From the NCBI GenBank assembly GCA_041743835.1, contig JBGTLW010000251.1, forward strand, positions 1-13,818: a DNA stretch of 13,818 nucleotides, in the 5' to 3' direction. The translations under genes and the position numbers were made by a program. Source of the stretch: JBGTLW01 sp041743835. GTDB lineage: Bacteria > Planctomycetota > Phycisphaerae > Phycisphaerales > Phycisphaeraceae. Each line of letters opens with the position of its first letter. Position 1 is the first letter of the stretch. A model generated the notes under the pieces. The model worked only from the letters and a program-made list of their open reading frames with translations, was not told the DNA's origin and searched no databases. This document shows, in pieces, positions 6,630 through 12,581 of this stretch.

Positions 6630-7457
6630 ATGGCTGATTCCGTTGCTCACCCCAATGAAGCCACACACCCGCGCACGCCGCACGGCGATCAAGTGATGCG
6701 GCGTTACAAGGTGACGCTCGCATACGACGGCAGCGCGTTTCACGGCTGGCAGAAGCAGCACCGCCCCGGGAAAGAGCCGCTGCGCACCGTCCAGCAGGTG
6801 GTGGAGGACACGCTGCAGCGCCTGCTGCGCCAGCCGGTGCGCATGGTGGGCGCGAGCCGGACTGATGCGGGTGTCCACGCCAAGGGTCAGGTCGCTGAGT
6901 TTGATGCCGCGACACCGATCCCTATCGAGCGTCTGGCGCGGGCGCTGCGTGGCCGGCTGCCCGATGATGTCGATGTGGTGGATATCGCTTACGCTGCGGA
7001 CACGTTCCGCGCGATCAACGACGTCACTTCCAAGCAGTACAAGTACCGCATGTGGACCGATGAACTCAAGCCGCTGGGCCAGCGTCACATGCTCTACCAC
7101 GCCCGCGACACGCTTGACCATGTGCCGATGCACGCCGCGGCCCAAAGGCTGGTGGGCACGCACGACTTCCTGGGCCTGACCACGGTGAACCACGGCCGAC
7201 TGACGACCACGCGCACCATCTTCCGCTGCGAGGTCGAGCGCGAGCCAGCCGAGCCACGCATCCTCACCATCACCGTCGAGGGCAGCGGGTTCCTATACAA
7301 CATGGTGCGGATCATCGCGGGCACGCTGTATGAGGTCGGCCGGGGCCAGTTCGGGCCGGACCGCATCGACCGCATCCTGGAAACCAAAGACCGCCGGTTG
7401 GCCGGCCCGACGCTTGGCCCCGAGGGCCTGTGCTTGGAGTGGATCAAGTATGAGTAA
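6630..7457 (+). CDS. truA: tRNA pseudouridine(38-40) synthase TruA
   Basis: Converts uridine to pseudouridine at positions 38-40 of the tRNA anticodon arm. The catalytic aspartate is D79 in SRTDAGVHAKGQ, the TruA signature. YDGSAFHGWQKQ at about residues 32-43 and TVQQVVEDTL match the N-terminal substrate-binding block. FLYNMVRIIAGTLYEVGRG and the closing AGPTLGPEGLCLEWIKYE are typical of the C-terminal half. The length of 275 residues is slightly above the usual ~245-265 because of a ~22-residue N-terminal leader before MRRYKVTLAYDG. ATG 6630 follows TAAACT by 8 bases; ATG 6696 (MRRYK) would give a conventional length and cannot be excluded. It lies between the AhbAB-like gene and a glycosyltransferase, on the same strand. 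Confidence 0.95.
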   Translation: MADSVAHPNEATHPRTPHGDQVMRRYKVTLAYDGSAFHGWQKQHRPGKEPLRTVQQVVEDTLQRLLRQPVRMVGASRTDAGVHAKGQVAEFDAATPIPIERLARALRGRLPDDVDVVDIAYAADTFRAINDVTSKQYKYRMWTDELKPLGQRHMLYHARDTLDHVPMHAAAQRLVGTHDFLGLTTVNHGRLTTTRTIFRCEVEREPAEPRILTITVEGSGFLYNMVRIIAGTLYEVGRGQFGPDRIDRILETKDRRLAGPTLGPEGLCLEWIKYE

Positions 7458-7535
7458 CCCTCCCCGCCGTGTGTACGATGTCGTGTCAGACCCGGCCGCA
7501 CCCTTGCCTCCCATCACGCGGAGCGAAGCCTGCCG

Positions 7536-8732
7536 ATGAAGATCGTCCAGTGCATCACGCGCATGATCGTCGGCGGGGCGCAGGAAGTGGTCCTGATGAC
7601 GTGCGGGGCATTGACAGAGGCGGGCCACGACGTGGTGCTGGTGCATGGCCCCACGACGGGGCCCGAAGGCTCGCTGCTGCAAGAGGCCGCGGCAGTCGGG
7701 GCACGGCTCATCGAAGTCCCCACGCTGGTGCGGCAGGCTGCGCCGCTGACTGACTGGCGTTGCCAGCGGAAGCTGCGACGGTTGTTTACGGACTTGCGGC
7801 CGGACGTGGTGCATACTCACTCCAGCAAGGCAGGCATCCTCGGCCGAGGGGCCGCGTGGTCCGCGGGCGTCGGGTGTGTCGTCCATACGATCCACGGCCT
7901 TGGCTTCCACGACCGCCAGCACCCGCTGATCCGCAATCTTTTCATCCGCAGCGAACGCTGGGCCGCGAAGCGTTGCCATCACCTGATCGCGGTGTCGCCG
8001 CAGATGACCGACGCGTTCGAGCAGCACCACATCGCGGCACGCGACCGGATGACGGTCATCCCAAGCGCGGTGGACTTGTCCCGATTTGACGGGCCGCTCG
8101 CCGATCGTGCCGAGGCGAAAGCGGCCGCAGGCCTGCCGCGTGATGCGCAGGTGCTGGGGCTGTTGGCCCGCCTTGATGCGCTCAAGGGTCACCTCGATGT
8201 CGTCGCGATCCTCCCCGCATTGGCCAGGCGTTTCCCCAAGCTGCACACAGTGTTTATCGGGGATGGCTATGACCGCGGGCGGATCGAGGCGGCGGTGGCA
8301 TCGCAACACCTGCAAGAGCGGGTGACGTTCACCGGCCGGGTTTCGCGTGAGGCTGTGCCCGCCCTGCTGGACGCGGTGGATGTGAGCGTGCTGCCCTCGT
8401 ATCAGGAGGGCCAAAGCATCACGCTGCTGCAATCGCTCTTGCGCGGCTGCGGCATCGTGGCGTACCACGCGGGCGGCATCCCCAGTGTCTGTATTGATGG
8501 AAAGACCGGCCGCCTCGTGCCCGTCGGCGATACCGGGGCCTTGGCGGACGCGATCGCGTGGATGTTCGAGCACCCCGACGAGCGGGCGACCCTGGCCGAG
8601 CAGGGCCGGGCGCTGGCGCGTTCCCGCTTCAGCCCGAGGCAGATGACAGACGCGACGCTGGGTGTCTATGATCGCGTCCTCCGTAGCCGTTCGGATGGGG
8701 CAGGCCACTCACCCTCAACGCCCGCGAGCTAG
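7536..8732 (+). CDS. Family 4 glycosyltransferase (GT-B fold)
   Basis: A 398-residue GT-B glycosyltransferase that would transfer a sugar from a nucleotide-sugar donor; donor and acceptor are unknown. The N-terminal acceptor domain starts KIVQCITRMIVGGAQEVV with the glycine-rich loop at residues 13-15, followed by DVVHTHSSKAG and TIHGLGFH. The C-terminal donor domain has VIPSAVDLSRF, GLLARLDALKGH, HTVFIGDG and GIVAYHAGGIPSVC. The E-x7-E donor site reads E291-GQSITLL-Q299, so the second glutamate is replaced by glutamine. The start codon is 78 bases after truA, with a TACGAT box at 7474-7479. The PIG-L deacetylase follows 40 bases downstream, suggesting joint action on a GlcNAc-containing product. 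The N-terminus does not resemble BshA closely; an envelope-polysaccharide role is equally likely. Confidence 0.88.
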   Translation: MKIVQCITRMIVGGAQEVVLMTCGALTEAGHDVVLVHGPTTGPEGSLLQEAAAVGARLIEVPTLVRQAAPLTDWRCQRKLRRLFTDLRPDVVHTHSSKAGILGRGAAWSAGVGCVVHTIHGLGFHDRQHPLIRNLFIRSERWAAKRCHHLIAVSPQMTDAFEQHHIAARDRMTVIPSAVDLSRFDGPLADRAEAKAAAGLPRDAQVLGLLARLDALKGHLDVVAILPALARRFPKLHTVFIGDGYDRGRIEAAVASQHLQERVTFTGRVSREAVPALLDAVDVSVLPSYQEGQSITLLQSLLRGCGIVAYHAGGIPSVCIDGKTGRLVPVGDTGALADAIAWMFEHPDERATLAEQGRALARSRFSPRQMTDATLGVYDRVLRSRSDGAGHSPSTPAS

Positions 8733-8772
8733 ACACAAACCCCCGTAAATCACCACAACCCAGGGCGAACCC

Positions 8773-9486
8773 ATGAACATCCTCGTCGTTGGCCCACACC
8801 CGGATGACCAGGAGCTTGGCATGGGCGGCACCATCATCCGCCTCGCGTCCCAGGGCCACCACGTCCTGCTGCTGGACATGACCAACGGCGAACCGACGCC
8901 CCACGGCTCACCCGCACAACGCGAGATCGAATGGACCGCTTCTCTCGAAGTGCTTAACCGGCAGGCACAGGCATCGGGCAGCGGCGGGCGGATCACGCGC
9001 AGGCTGCTGGGCCTGCCCAACCGTGAGGTCGTCCACTCCATCGAGGCCCGCCATAAGGTCGCGGCTGTCATCCGCGAGCACCAGGCCCAGATGATCTTCC
9101 TGCCATTCTTTGAGGACGCCCACCCCGACCACGTCGCCACGACCCGCATCGTGGAAGACGCCCGGTTCGACGCGAAGCTCTCCAAGATCGACCTGCCCGG
9201 CGAGCCGATCTACGCCAAGTGGATGATCTACTACTACTGCACCCACCTGCGCTGGGTGGCCAATCCGTCGTTCTGCATGGATATCACCGGCCAGATGGAC
9301 GACAAGGAGCAGTCGATCACAGCGTACCAGACGCAGTTCGTCATACCGGAGAAGAATCGGCGGGTGGTGGAGTTTGTGCGTGAGATGAATGGATACATGG
9401 GCAGCCGGATCGGCACACGCCATGCCGAGCCGTTCTACACCCGCGAGCCATTGGGCCTCACATCGCTTGACAGCGTGAGCCTCTGA
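8773..9486 (+). CDS. PIG-L family zinc deacetylase (BshB/LmbE-like)
   Basis: A 237-residue LmbE/PIG-L N-deacetylase, a family acting on N-acetylglucosaminyl groups (BshB in bacillithiol, MshB in mycothiol, PIG-L in GPI anchors). H9-P-D-D12 with catalytic D11 (GPHPDDQELGMGG) and H117-P-D-H120 supply the expected zinc ligands (H9, D12, H120) and base. TNGEPTPHGSPAQRE matches the family's substrate loop (compare TRGE..T.G...R in BshB). The C-terminal half (MIYYYCTHLRW, KEQSITAYQTQF) also looks BshB1-like. No membrane segment. A weak AGGGCG lies 6 bases before ATG 8773. Paired with the glycosyltransferase just upstream. The actual substrate cannot be decided here, and no BshC or BshA was recognised in the window. 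Confidence 0.86.
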   Translation: MNILVVGPHPDDQELGMGGTIIRLASQGHHVLLLDMTNGEPTPHGSPAQREIEWTASLEVLNRQAQASGSGGRITRRLLGLPNREVVHSIEARHKVAAVIREHQAQMIFLPFFEDAHPDHVATTRIVEDARFDAKLSKIDLPGEPIYAKWMIYYYCTHLRWVANPSFCMDITGQMDDKEQSITAYQTQFVIPEKNRRVVEFVREMNGYMGSRIGTRHAEPFYTREPLGLTSLDSVSL

Positions 9487-9508
9487 CACCCGCGGCGACG
9501 AAGAATAC

Positions 9509-9766
9509 TCACGCGACGGCGGCACGCGGGGCGTGGCTCATGAAAGGCGGTTCGCTGGCCGCCCTGCCTTCACGCTCGACCGCGTCCATGAGGCGGCCAC
9601 GCAGGCGGTTGATCACCGACTGGACCACCGGCGTCGGGAGGTCCAGCACCAGCGCGATCTCAGGAAGCGTCAGCCCGTCAGCGTAGTACAACATCACAAT
9701 GTAGCGATCTGTTTTGTCCAGACTCTCGAGGACACGCTTGACGGGTTTTAGTTCCAGACTGCTCAT
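9509..9766 (-). CDS. Stand-alone sigma-region-4-like HTH protein
   Basis: An 85-residue protein made almost only of a sigma-70 region 4-type helix-turn-helix: LESLDKTDRYIVMLYYADGL then TLPEIALVLDLPTPVVQSVINRLRGRL (about residues 12-58). There is no region 2, so it cannot be a complete sigma factor. It may act as a DNA-binding regulator or an anti- or co-sigma component (inference). The tail (about residues 67-85) is short and non-conserved in appearance. Start at 9766 (MSSLELKP) is chosen because GGAG lies 7 bases upstream; the ORF could extend to 9838 but that extra sequence looks non-coding. It converges on the PIG-L gene with a 22-base gap and diverges from the DUF2959 lipoprotein gene. 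Confidence 0.8.
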   Translation of the reverse strand: MSSLELKPVKRVLESLDKTDRYIVMLYYADGLTLPEIALVLDLPTPVVQSVINRLRGRLMDAVEREGRAASEPPFMSHAPRAAVA

Positions 9767-9934
9767 GCCGACACTCCGTGACGGGTTACGGAAGACAAAG
9801 CCAGTCCGCCGGGACTTGGCTGGTAGAGAGGAGGCCACCCCTAAGCGATCGGCCCGTCATGCAAAATCCCATCACGAGCGACCGACAATTTGCTTATCGG
9901 ACACGCAGCCAAGCCCGCTTGAACGATTTTTAAA

Positions 9935-9953
9935 GATTCTCTGTCTCAGAATC
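9935..9953. repeat. Inverted repeat GATTCT-N7-AGAATC
   Basis: A perfect 6-bp dyad with a 7-base loop lies 4 bases upstream of the candidate -35 element at 9958. It could be an operator for the lipoprotein promoter or for the divergent HTH gene. As RNA the stem is weak and lacks a following U tract, so a terminator is unlikely. A 6-bp arm can occur by chance. Confidence 0.35.
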
Positions 9954-9957
9954 GCGG

Positions 9958-9987
9958 TTAACAGCTCCGGATTCGCCACGCTACACT
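9958..9987 (+). promoter_or_regulatory. Candidate sigma-70 promoter for DUF2959 lipoprotein gene
   Basis: TTAACA (9958-9963), an 18-base spacer and TACACT (9982-9987). The -35 matches the consensus at 5 of 6 positions and the -10 at 4 of 6. It is oriented toward the lipoprotein gene at 10087 and lies in the only long non-coding gap of the window. Confidence 0.45.
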
Positions 9988-10086
9988 GTCAAAGCTGCTC
10001 TGCACGCCCGCTCGTCACGCGAATCGAGCTATCGGACGTGTGAACCCCGCAGCCACCCCGCAGCCTGAACCAAGCGAAGCCACGCC

Positions 10087-10776
10087 ATGACACCACGATA
10101 CACCCCCCGCCACACCACCCTCCCATTCGCCGTCCCTGTAGCTGTAGTCCTGCTGCTTGCGCTCGTGCTGCCGGGGTGCAAGAGCGCGTACTATGGCACG
10201 ATGGAGGCGTTGGGCGTCCATAAACGCGACATCCTGGTGGACCGCGTGGAATCCGCACGCGAGGGGCAGAACCAGGCCAAGGAGCAATTCCAAACCGCGC
10301 TCGAGCAGTTCATGGCTGTGGTCGATGTCGAGGCCTCGGACCTGCAAACCAAATATCAGAAGCTGCAGAAGGAACTGGACCGCTGCAAGGCAGACGCCCA
10401 ACGCGTCAGCGACCGCATCGCGTCGGTCGAGTCGGTCGGCAACGCGCTGTTCAAGGAGTGGGAGGGAGAGTTGGAGGAGTACGCCAACGACGACCTCCGG
10501 CGGGCCAGCGCGAAGAAATTGCGTGATACGCAGGATCAGTTCGACAAGCTGTTGACCGCCATGCGCAAGGCAGAGGGCAAGATGGCGCCCGTGCTCGCGG
10601 CGTTCAATGACCACGTGCTCTACCTCAAGCACAATCTCAATGCCCGTGCGATCGCCTCGCTCGAGGGTGTGGTCGATACGCTGGAGTCCGACGTGGCCCG
10701 GCTTGTCGCAGACATGCAGGCCAGCATCGATGAGGCCGACGCATTCATCTCATCCATGAGCGACAGCGAGGGTTGA
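10087..10776 (+). CDS. DUF2959 family coiled-coil lipoprotein
   Basis: A 229-residue predicted lipoprotein. A hydrophobic signal peptide (about residues 13-28) ends in lipobox LPGC with C31 as the lipidated residue. The mature part starts KSAYYGTMEALGVHKRDILVDRVESAR, the typical DUF2959 opening, and is followed by long charged helices (about residues 60-145 and 170-225) with heptad-like spacing, e.g. LQTKYQKLQKELDRC. The function of DUF2959 proteins is not known. Export and lipid anchoring follow from the lipobox; the side of membrane attachment is not determined. A candidate promoter lies about 100 bases upstream. MsrA, also with a signal sequence, follows 74 bases downstream but has its own promoter candidate, so these are probably separate transcripts. 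Confidence 0.88.
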   Translation: MTPRYTPRHTTLPFAVPVAVVLLLALVLPGCKSAYYGTMEALGVHKRDILVDRVESAREGQNQAKEQFQTALEQFMAVVDVEASDLQTKYQKLQKELDRCKADAQRVSDRIASVESVGNALFKEWEGELEEYANDDLRRASAKKLRDTQDQFDKLLTAMRKAEGKMAPVLAAFNDHVLYLKHNLNARAIASLEGVVDTLESDVARLVADMQASIDEADAFISSMSDSEG

Positions 10777-10816
10777 AATCACGCGCTGCTCGCTGCACGA
10801 AAATGGGCCGGCCAGG

Positions 10817-10845
10817 GTGTCAACCGCCACGCCGCGGGCTATGAT
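10817..10845 (+). promoter_or_regulatory. Candidate promoter of msrA, leaderless arrangement
   Basis: GTGTCA (10817-10822), a 17-base spacer and TATGAT (10840-10845). The -10 matches 5 of 6 consensus positions and the -35 matches 4 of 6. The -10 box ends 5 bases before ATG 10851, so transcription would begin at or next to the start codon. Confidence 0.55.
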
Positions 10846-10850
10846 TCAGT

Positions 10851-11528
10851 ATGCGTTCTAATACCCAATTCGGAGTGATCGTCATGCTGATCTTCGGGAT
10901 GAGCGGTTTTGCTTGCAGCAATCGCGGCGGGAACGAAGCAGCCAATGCTCCGGACGCGGCCAAAGACATCCAGGCACAATCGGATGCATCGCAGGAGGCG
11001 TTTGCCGTGTTCGCTGGTGGGTGCTTCTGGTGTACCGAGGCGGTGTTTGAGCAACTGGCTGGTGTCTCGGCCGTGGTCAGCGGTTACGCGGGCGGGAAGT
11101 CAGACGACGCGGTCTATGAAAAGGTCAGCGCGGGCACGACCGATCATGCCGAGGTCATCCGCGTTACCTACGACCCGGCTGTCATCACATACGGCCAACT
11201 GCTCAAGGTCTTCTTCACCGTCGCGCACGACCCCACACAACTCAACCGCCAAGGCCCGGATCGTGGCCGGCAGTACCGCTCCGCGATCTTCTACCAGGAC
11301 GAGCAGGAAAAGGCTGTAGCGTCCGCTTACATCGCGCAGCTCACCGAGGCAAAGGTTTACAGCAGCCCGATCGTCACCACGCTCGAGCCCCTGGAAACGT
11401 TTTACCCCGCAGAGGCGTACCATCAGGATTATGCCCTGCAAAACCCGGACAACGGCTACGTCCGCTACAACGCGCTACCGAAGGTTGAGAAAGTCCGTGC
11501 AAAGTTCCCCGATGATGTCAAGGACTAG
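10851..11528 (+). CDS. msrA: Peptide-methionine (S)-S-oxide reductase, exported
   Basis: Reduces methionine-S-sulfoxide in oxidised proteins. The MsrA domain covers about residues 50-215: AGGCFWCTEAVFEQLAGV has catalytic C58 and neighbouring C61, then SGYAGG, HAEVIRVTYDP, HDPTQLNRQGPDRGRQYRS and FYPAEAYHQDY. No cysteine occurs near the C-terminus, so the usual C-terminal resolving cysteines are absent; C61 might serve. Unlike cytoplasmic MsrA, it has an N-terminal hydrophobic signal (about residues 7-21) ending in GFAC (C22), a loose lipobox, then a ~27-residue low-complexity linker. It therefore probably works in the envelope, anchored or free. The next small lipoprotein gene overlaps its end by 14 bases, implying co-transcription. 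Confidence 0.93.
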   Translation: MRSNTQFGVIVMLIFGMSGFACSNRGGNEAANAPDAAKDIQAQSDASQEAFAVFAGGCFWCTEAVFEQLAGVSAVVSGYAGGKSDDAVYEKVSAGTTDHAEVIRVTYDPAVITYGQLLKVFFTVAHDPTQLNRQGPDRGRQYRSAIFYQDEQEKAVASAYIAQLTEAKVYSSPIVTTLEPLETFYPAEAYHQDYALQNPDNGYVRYNALPKVEKVRAKFPDDVKD

Positions 11529-11733
11529 CCAGACAATACGGAACCGGTTGGGCCGTGCTTCGGTCGCTGCGGTGTTGGCTGTGGCACTGTTGCTGATCTT
11601 GCCTGGGTGTGCCGGGTGGGACATGGGCGGTCAATGGCTCGGCGATGGCACGCGGGAGGACGACACGCGCGCCAGTTCGGACACCGGCCACGGCCGCGAG
11701 GCTGCGGGCTGGCTCCTCAAGAACACGCAATGA
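11515..11733 (+). CDS. Small lipoprotein, unknown function
   Basis: A 72-residue protein with a basic N-terminus (RNRLGR), a hydrophobic stretch (about residues 17-29) and a perfect lipobox LPGC with C32. The mature part would be only about 41 residues, Gly/Asp/Arg-rich and without Cys after the lipidated one (AGWDMGGQWLGDGTRED..). ATG 11515 lies inside the last codons of msrA (14-base overlap); ATG 11512 directly before it is also possible. No ribosome binding site is evident, consistent with translational coupling to msrA. The signal peptide makes coding likely despite the small size; no family was recognised. Confidence 0.68.
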   Translation: MSRTSQTIRNRLGRASVAAVLAVALLLILPGCAGWDMGGQWLGDGTREDDTRASSDTGHGREAAGWLLKNTQ

Positions 11734-11751
11734 CCAGCGGGGGAAAGACGC

Positions 11752-12045
11752 ATGACGCCCGCTGAGTTTGCCGCTGTTGTGATTGGTTCGATGGCGGCGC
11801 TGAGTCTCGTGACCTTCGCGGCGATGGCGTGGGACAAACGCGCGGCAATCAGCCACACCACCCGGCTTCCCGAATCAACCCTGCACATTCTCGAACTTCT
11901 AGGCGGCTGGCCCGGTTCACTGGGGGCCTCTGCCCTGCTCCGCCACAAAACCATCAAAGCACGCTACCGGCTGGTCCGCGTCATGTGCATCGTCTTGCAT
12001 CTGGCGTGCGTCGTGGGGGTGTGGTACGCCCCCTGGGGCAACTGA
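11752..12045 (+). CDS. DUF1294 membrane protein
   Basis: A 97-residue protein with the DUF1294 signature: AMAWDKRAAI near residues 24-33, LPESTLHILELLGGWPGSLGA near 41-61, then LLRHKTIKARYR (about 62-73). Hydrophobic segments are at about residues 6-25 and 75-92, with a moderately hydrophobic middle. The family is a small inner-membrane protein of unknown function, sometimes found fused to cold-shock domains; no such domain is present here. GGGGGAAAG ends a few bases before ATG 11752. It lies 18 bases behind the small lipoprotein gene, so msrA, the lipoprotein and this gene probably form one transcription unit. Confidence 0.85.
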   Translation: MTPAEFAAVVIGSMAALSLVTFAAMAWDKRAAISHTTRLPESTLHILELLGGWPGSLGASALLRHKTIKARYRLVRVMCIVLHLACVVGVWYAPWGN

Positions 12046-12096
12046 TGAGAAACATCCGGCCAAAGCGTGTTCCGAGGGACATGTTCCGGGGGGGGA

Positions 12097-12504
12097 TCAA
12101 AGCACAACTTTCACCACGACAAATGCCACCACCGCGATCACCAGCACCGATCCGATGACGATGAACAATCGCTTTTGCTTGATCGCGGCTTCGATCGCGG
12201 CCTGCTCCGCGGCCAGCCTGCGCTGCTCCTCCCGACGCATCCGCTGCACCTCGGGGTCCACAAACTCCGGCTCGCCCTCCTGCTTGTAAATCGCTTCGCT
12301 GACCTTGGGACGATCCTGGCCGGGCGGAGCACTGGACACCGGCACCACGGGCGCTGGTCCATCGTCCTCCTCCGTGTCCAGGTCCGACCCGAGGTCCAGC
12401 GGCAGCATGGACGCTGGCGCAGGTTCCTCATCCTCATCGGGAAGGTTCAATTCATACAGATCGTCGTCTTCGCGCTTTTTGGGATAGGGTTTGTGGTCAG
12501 CCAT
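12097..12504 (-). CDS. Acidic protein with C-terminal membrane anchor, unknown function
   Basis: A 135-residue protein of no recognised family. Residues 1-65 are strongly acidic and Pro-rich with low-complexity appearance (DDDLYELNLPDEDEEP, DTEEDDGPAP), probably disordered. Residues 75-112 form a charged, probably coiled-coil helix (EVQRMRREEQRRLAAEQAAIEAAIKQKR). Residues 113-131 are a single hydrophobic segment at the extreme C-terminus, giving a tail-anchored topology with the acidic part in the cytoplasm (inference). ATG 12504 lies 6 bases after TATCAT of a good candidate promoter and has no Shine-Dalgarno. Its stop is 51 bases from the convergent DUF1294 gene. Confidence 0.75.
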   Translation of the reverse strand: MADHKPYPKKREDDDLYELNLPDEDEEPAPASMLPLDLGSDLDTEEDDGPAPVVPVSSAPPGQDRPKVSEAIYKQEGEPEFVDPEVQRMRREEQRRLAAEQAAIEAAIKQKRLFIVIGSVLVIAVVAFVVVKVVL

Positions 12505-12510
12505 GTACGC

Positions 12511-12538
12511 ATGATACGCCCCGGATGCGCCGTGCCAA
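12511..12538 (-). promoter_or_regulatory. Strong candidate promoter of the tail-anchored protein gene, leaderless
   Basis: Read on the minus strand: TTGGCA (12538-12533), a 16-base spacer and TATCAT (12516-12511). The -35 matches 5 of 6 consensus positions and the -10 matches 4 of 6. The -10 ends 6 bases before the ATG at 12504, placing the expected transcription start at the start codon. Confidence 0.6.
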
Positions 12539-12546
12539 GCCTAAAT

Positions 12547-12565
12547 GTACTGACACTGTCAGCAC
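12547..12565. repeat. Palindrome CTGACA-C-TGTCAG
   Basis: A perfect 6-bp inverted repeat around a single base (12550-12562), extended to 8 of 9 pairs over 12547-12565. It is 8 bases upstream of the -35 element for the 12504 gene and about 17 bases past the CHAD gene's stop codon. The near-continuous dyad with a 1-base centre looks like a dimeric regulator's operator more than an RNA hairpin, which would need a loop. A weak terminator for the CHAD gene is the alternative. Confidence 0.45.
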
Positions 12566-12581
12566 CGACGTATTGATCCAA

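Larger units (their letters stand above)
9767..10086. other. 320-base divergent intergenic region
   Basis: No convincing coding sequence is present between the sigma-region-4-like gene (minus) and the DUF2959 lipoprotein gene (plus). The middle part (about 9880-9965) is noticeably more AT-rich than its surroundings, including a TTTTTAAA run near 9927-9934. It holds the dyad at 9935-9953 and the candidate promoter at 9958-9987. That promoter would give a leader of about 90 bases before the lipoprotein start. The leader has no obvious ribosome binding site next to ATG 10087. Confidence 0.6.

Noticed and set aside
7293..8708. 471-codon open frame on the minus strand
   Set aside because: Antisense shadow of the glycosyltransferase and the end of truA.
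7536..8732. Assignment of the glycosyltransferase as BshA
   Set aside because: The N-terminal block (KIVQCITRMIVGGAQ) and the altered E-x7-E do not match what I recall of BshA; only the neighbour suggests it.
10806..10813. 8-bp palindrome GGCCGGCC before the msrA promoter
   Set aside because: Expected by chance in GC-rich DNA and has no second copy or clear placement relative to the promoter.
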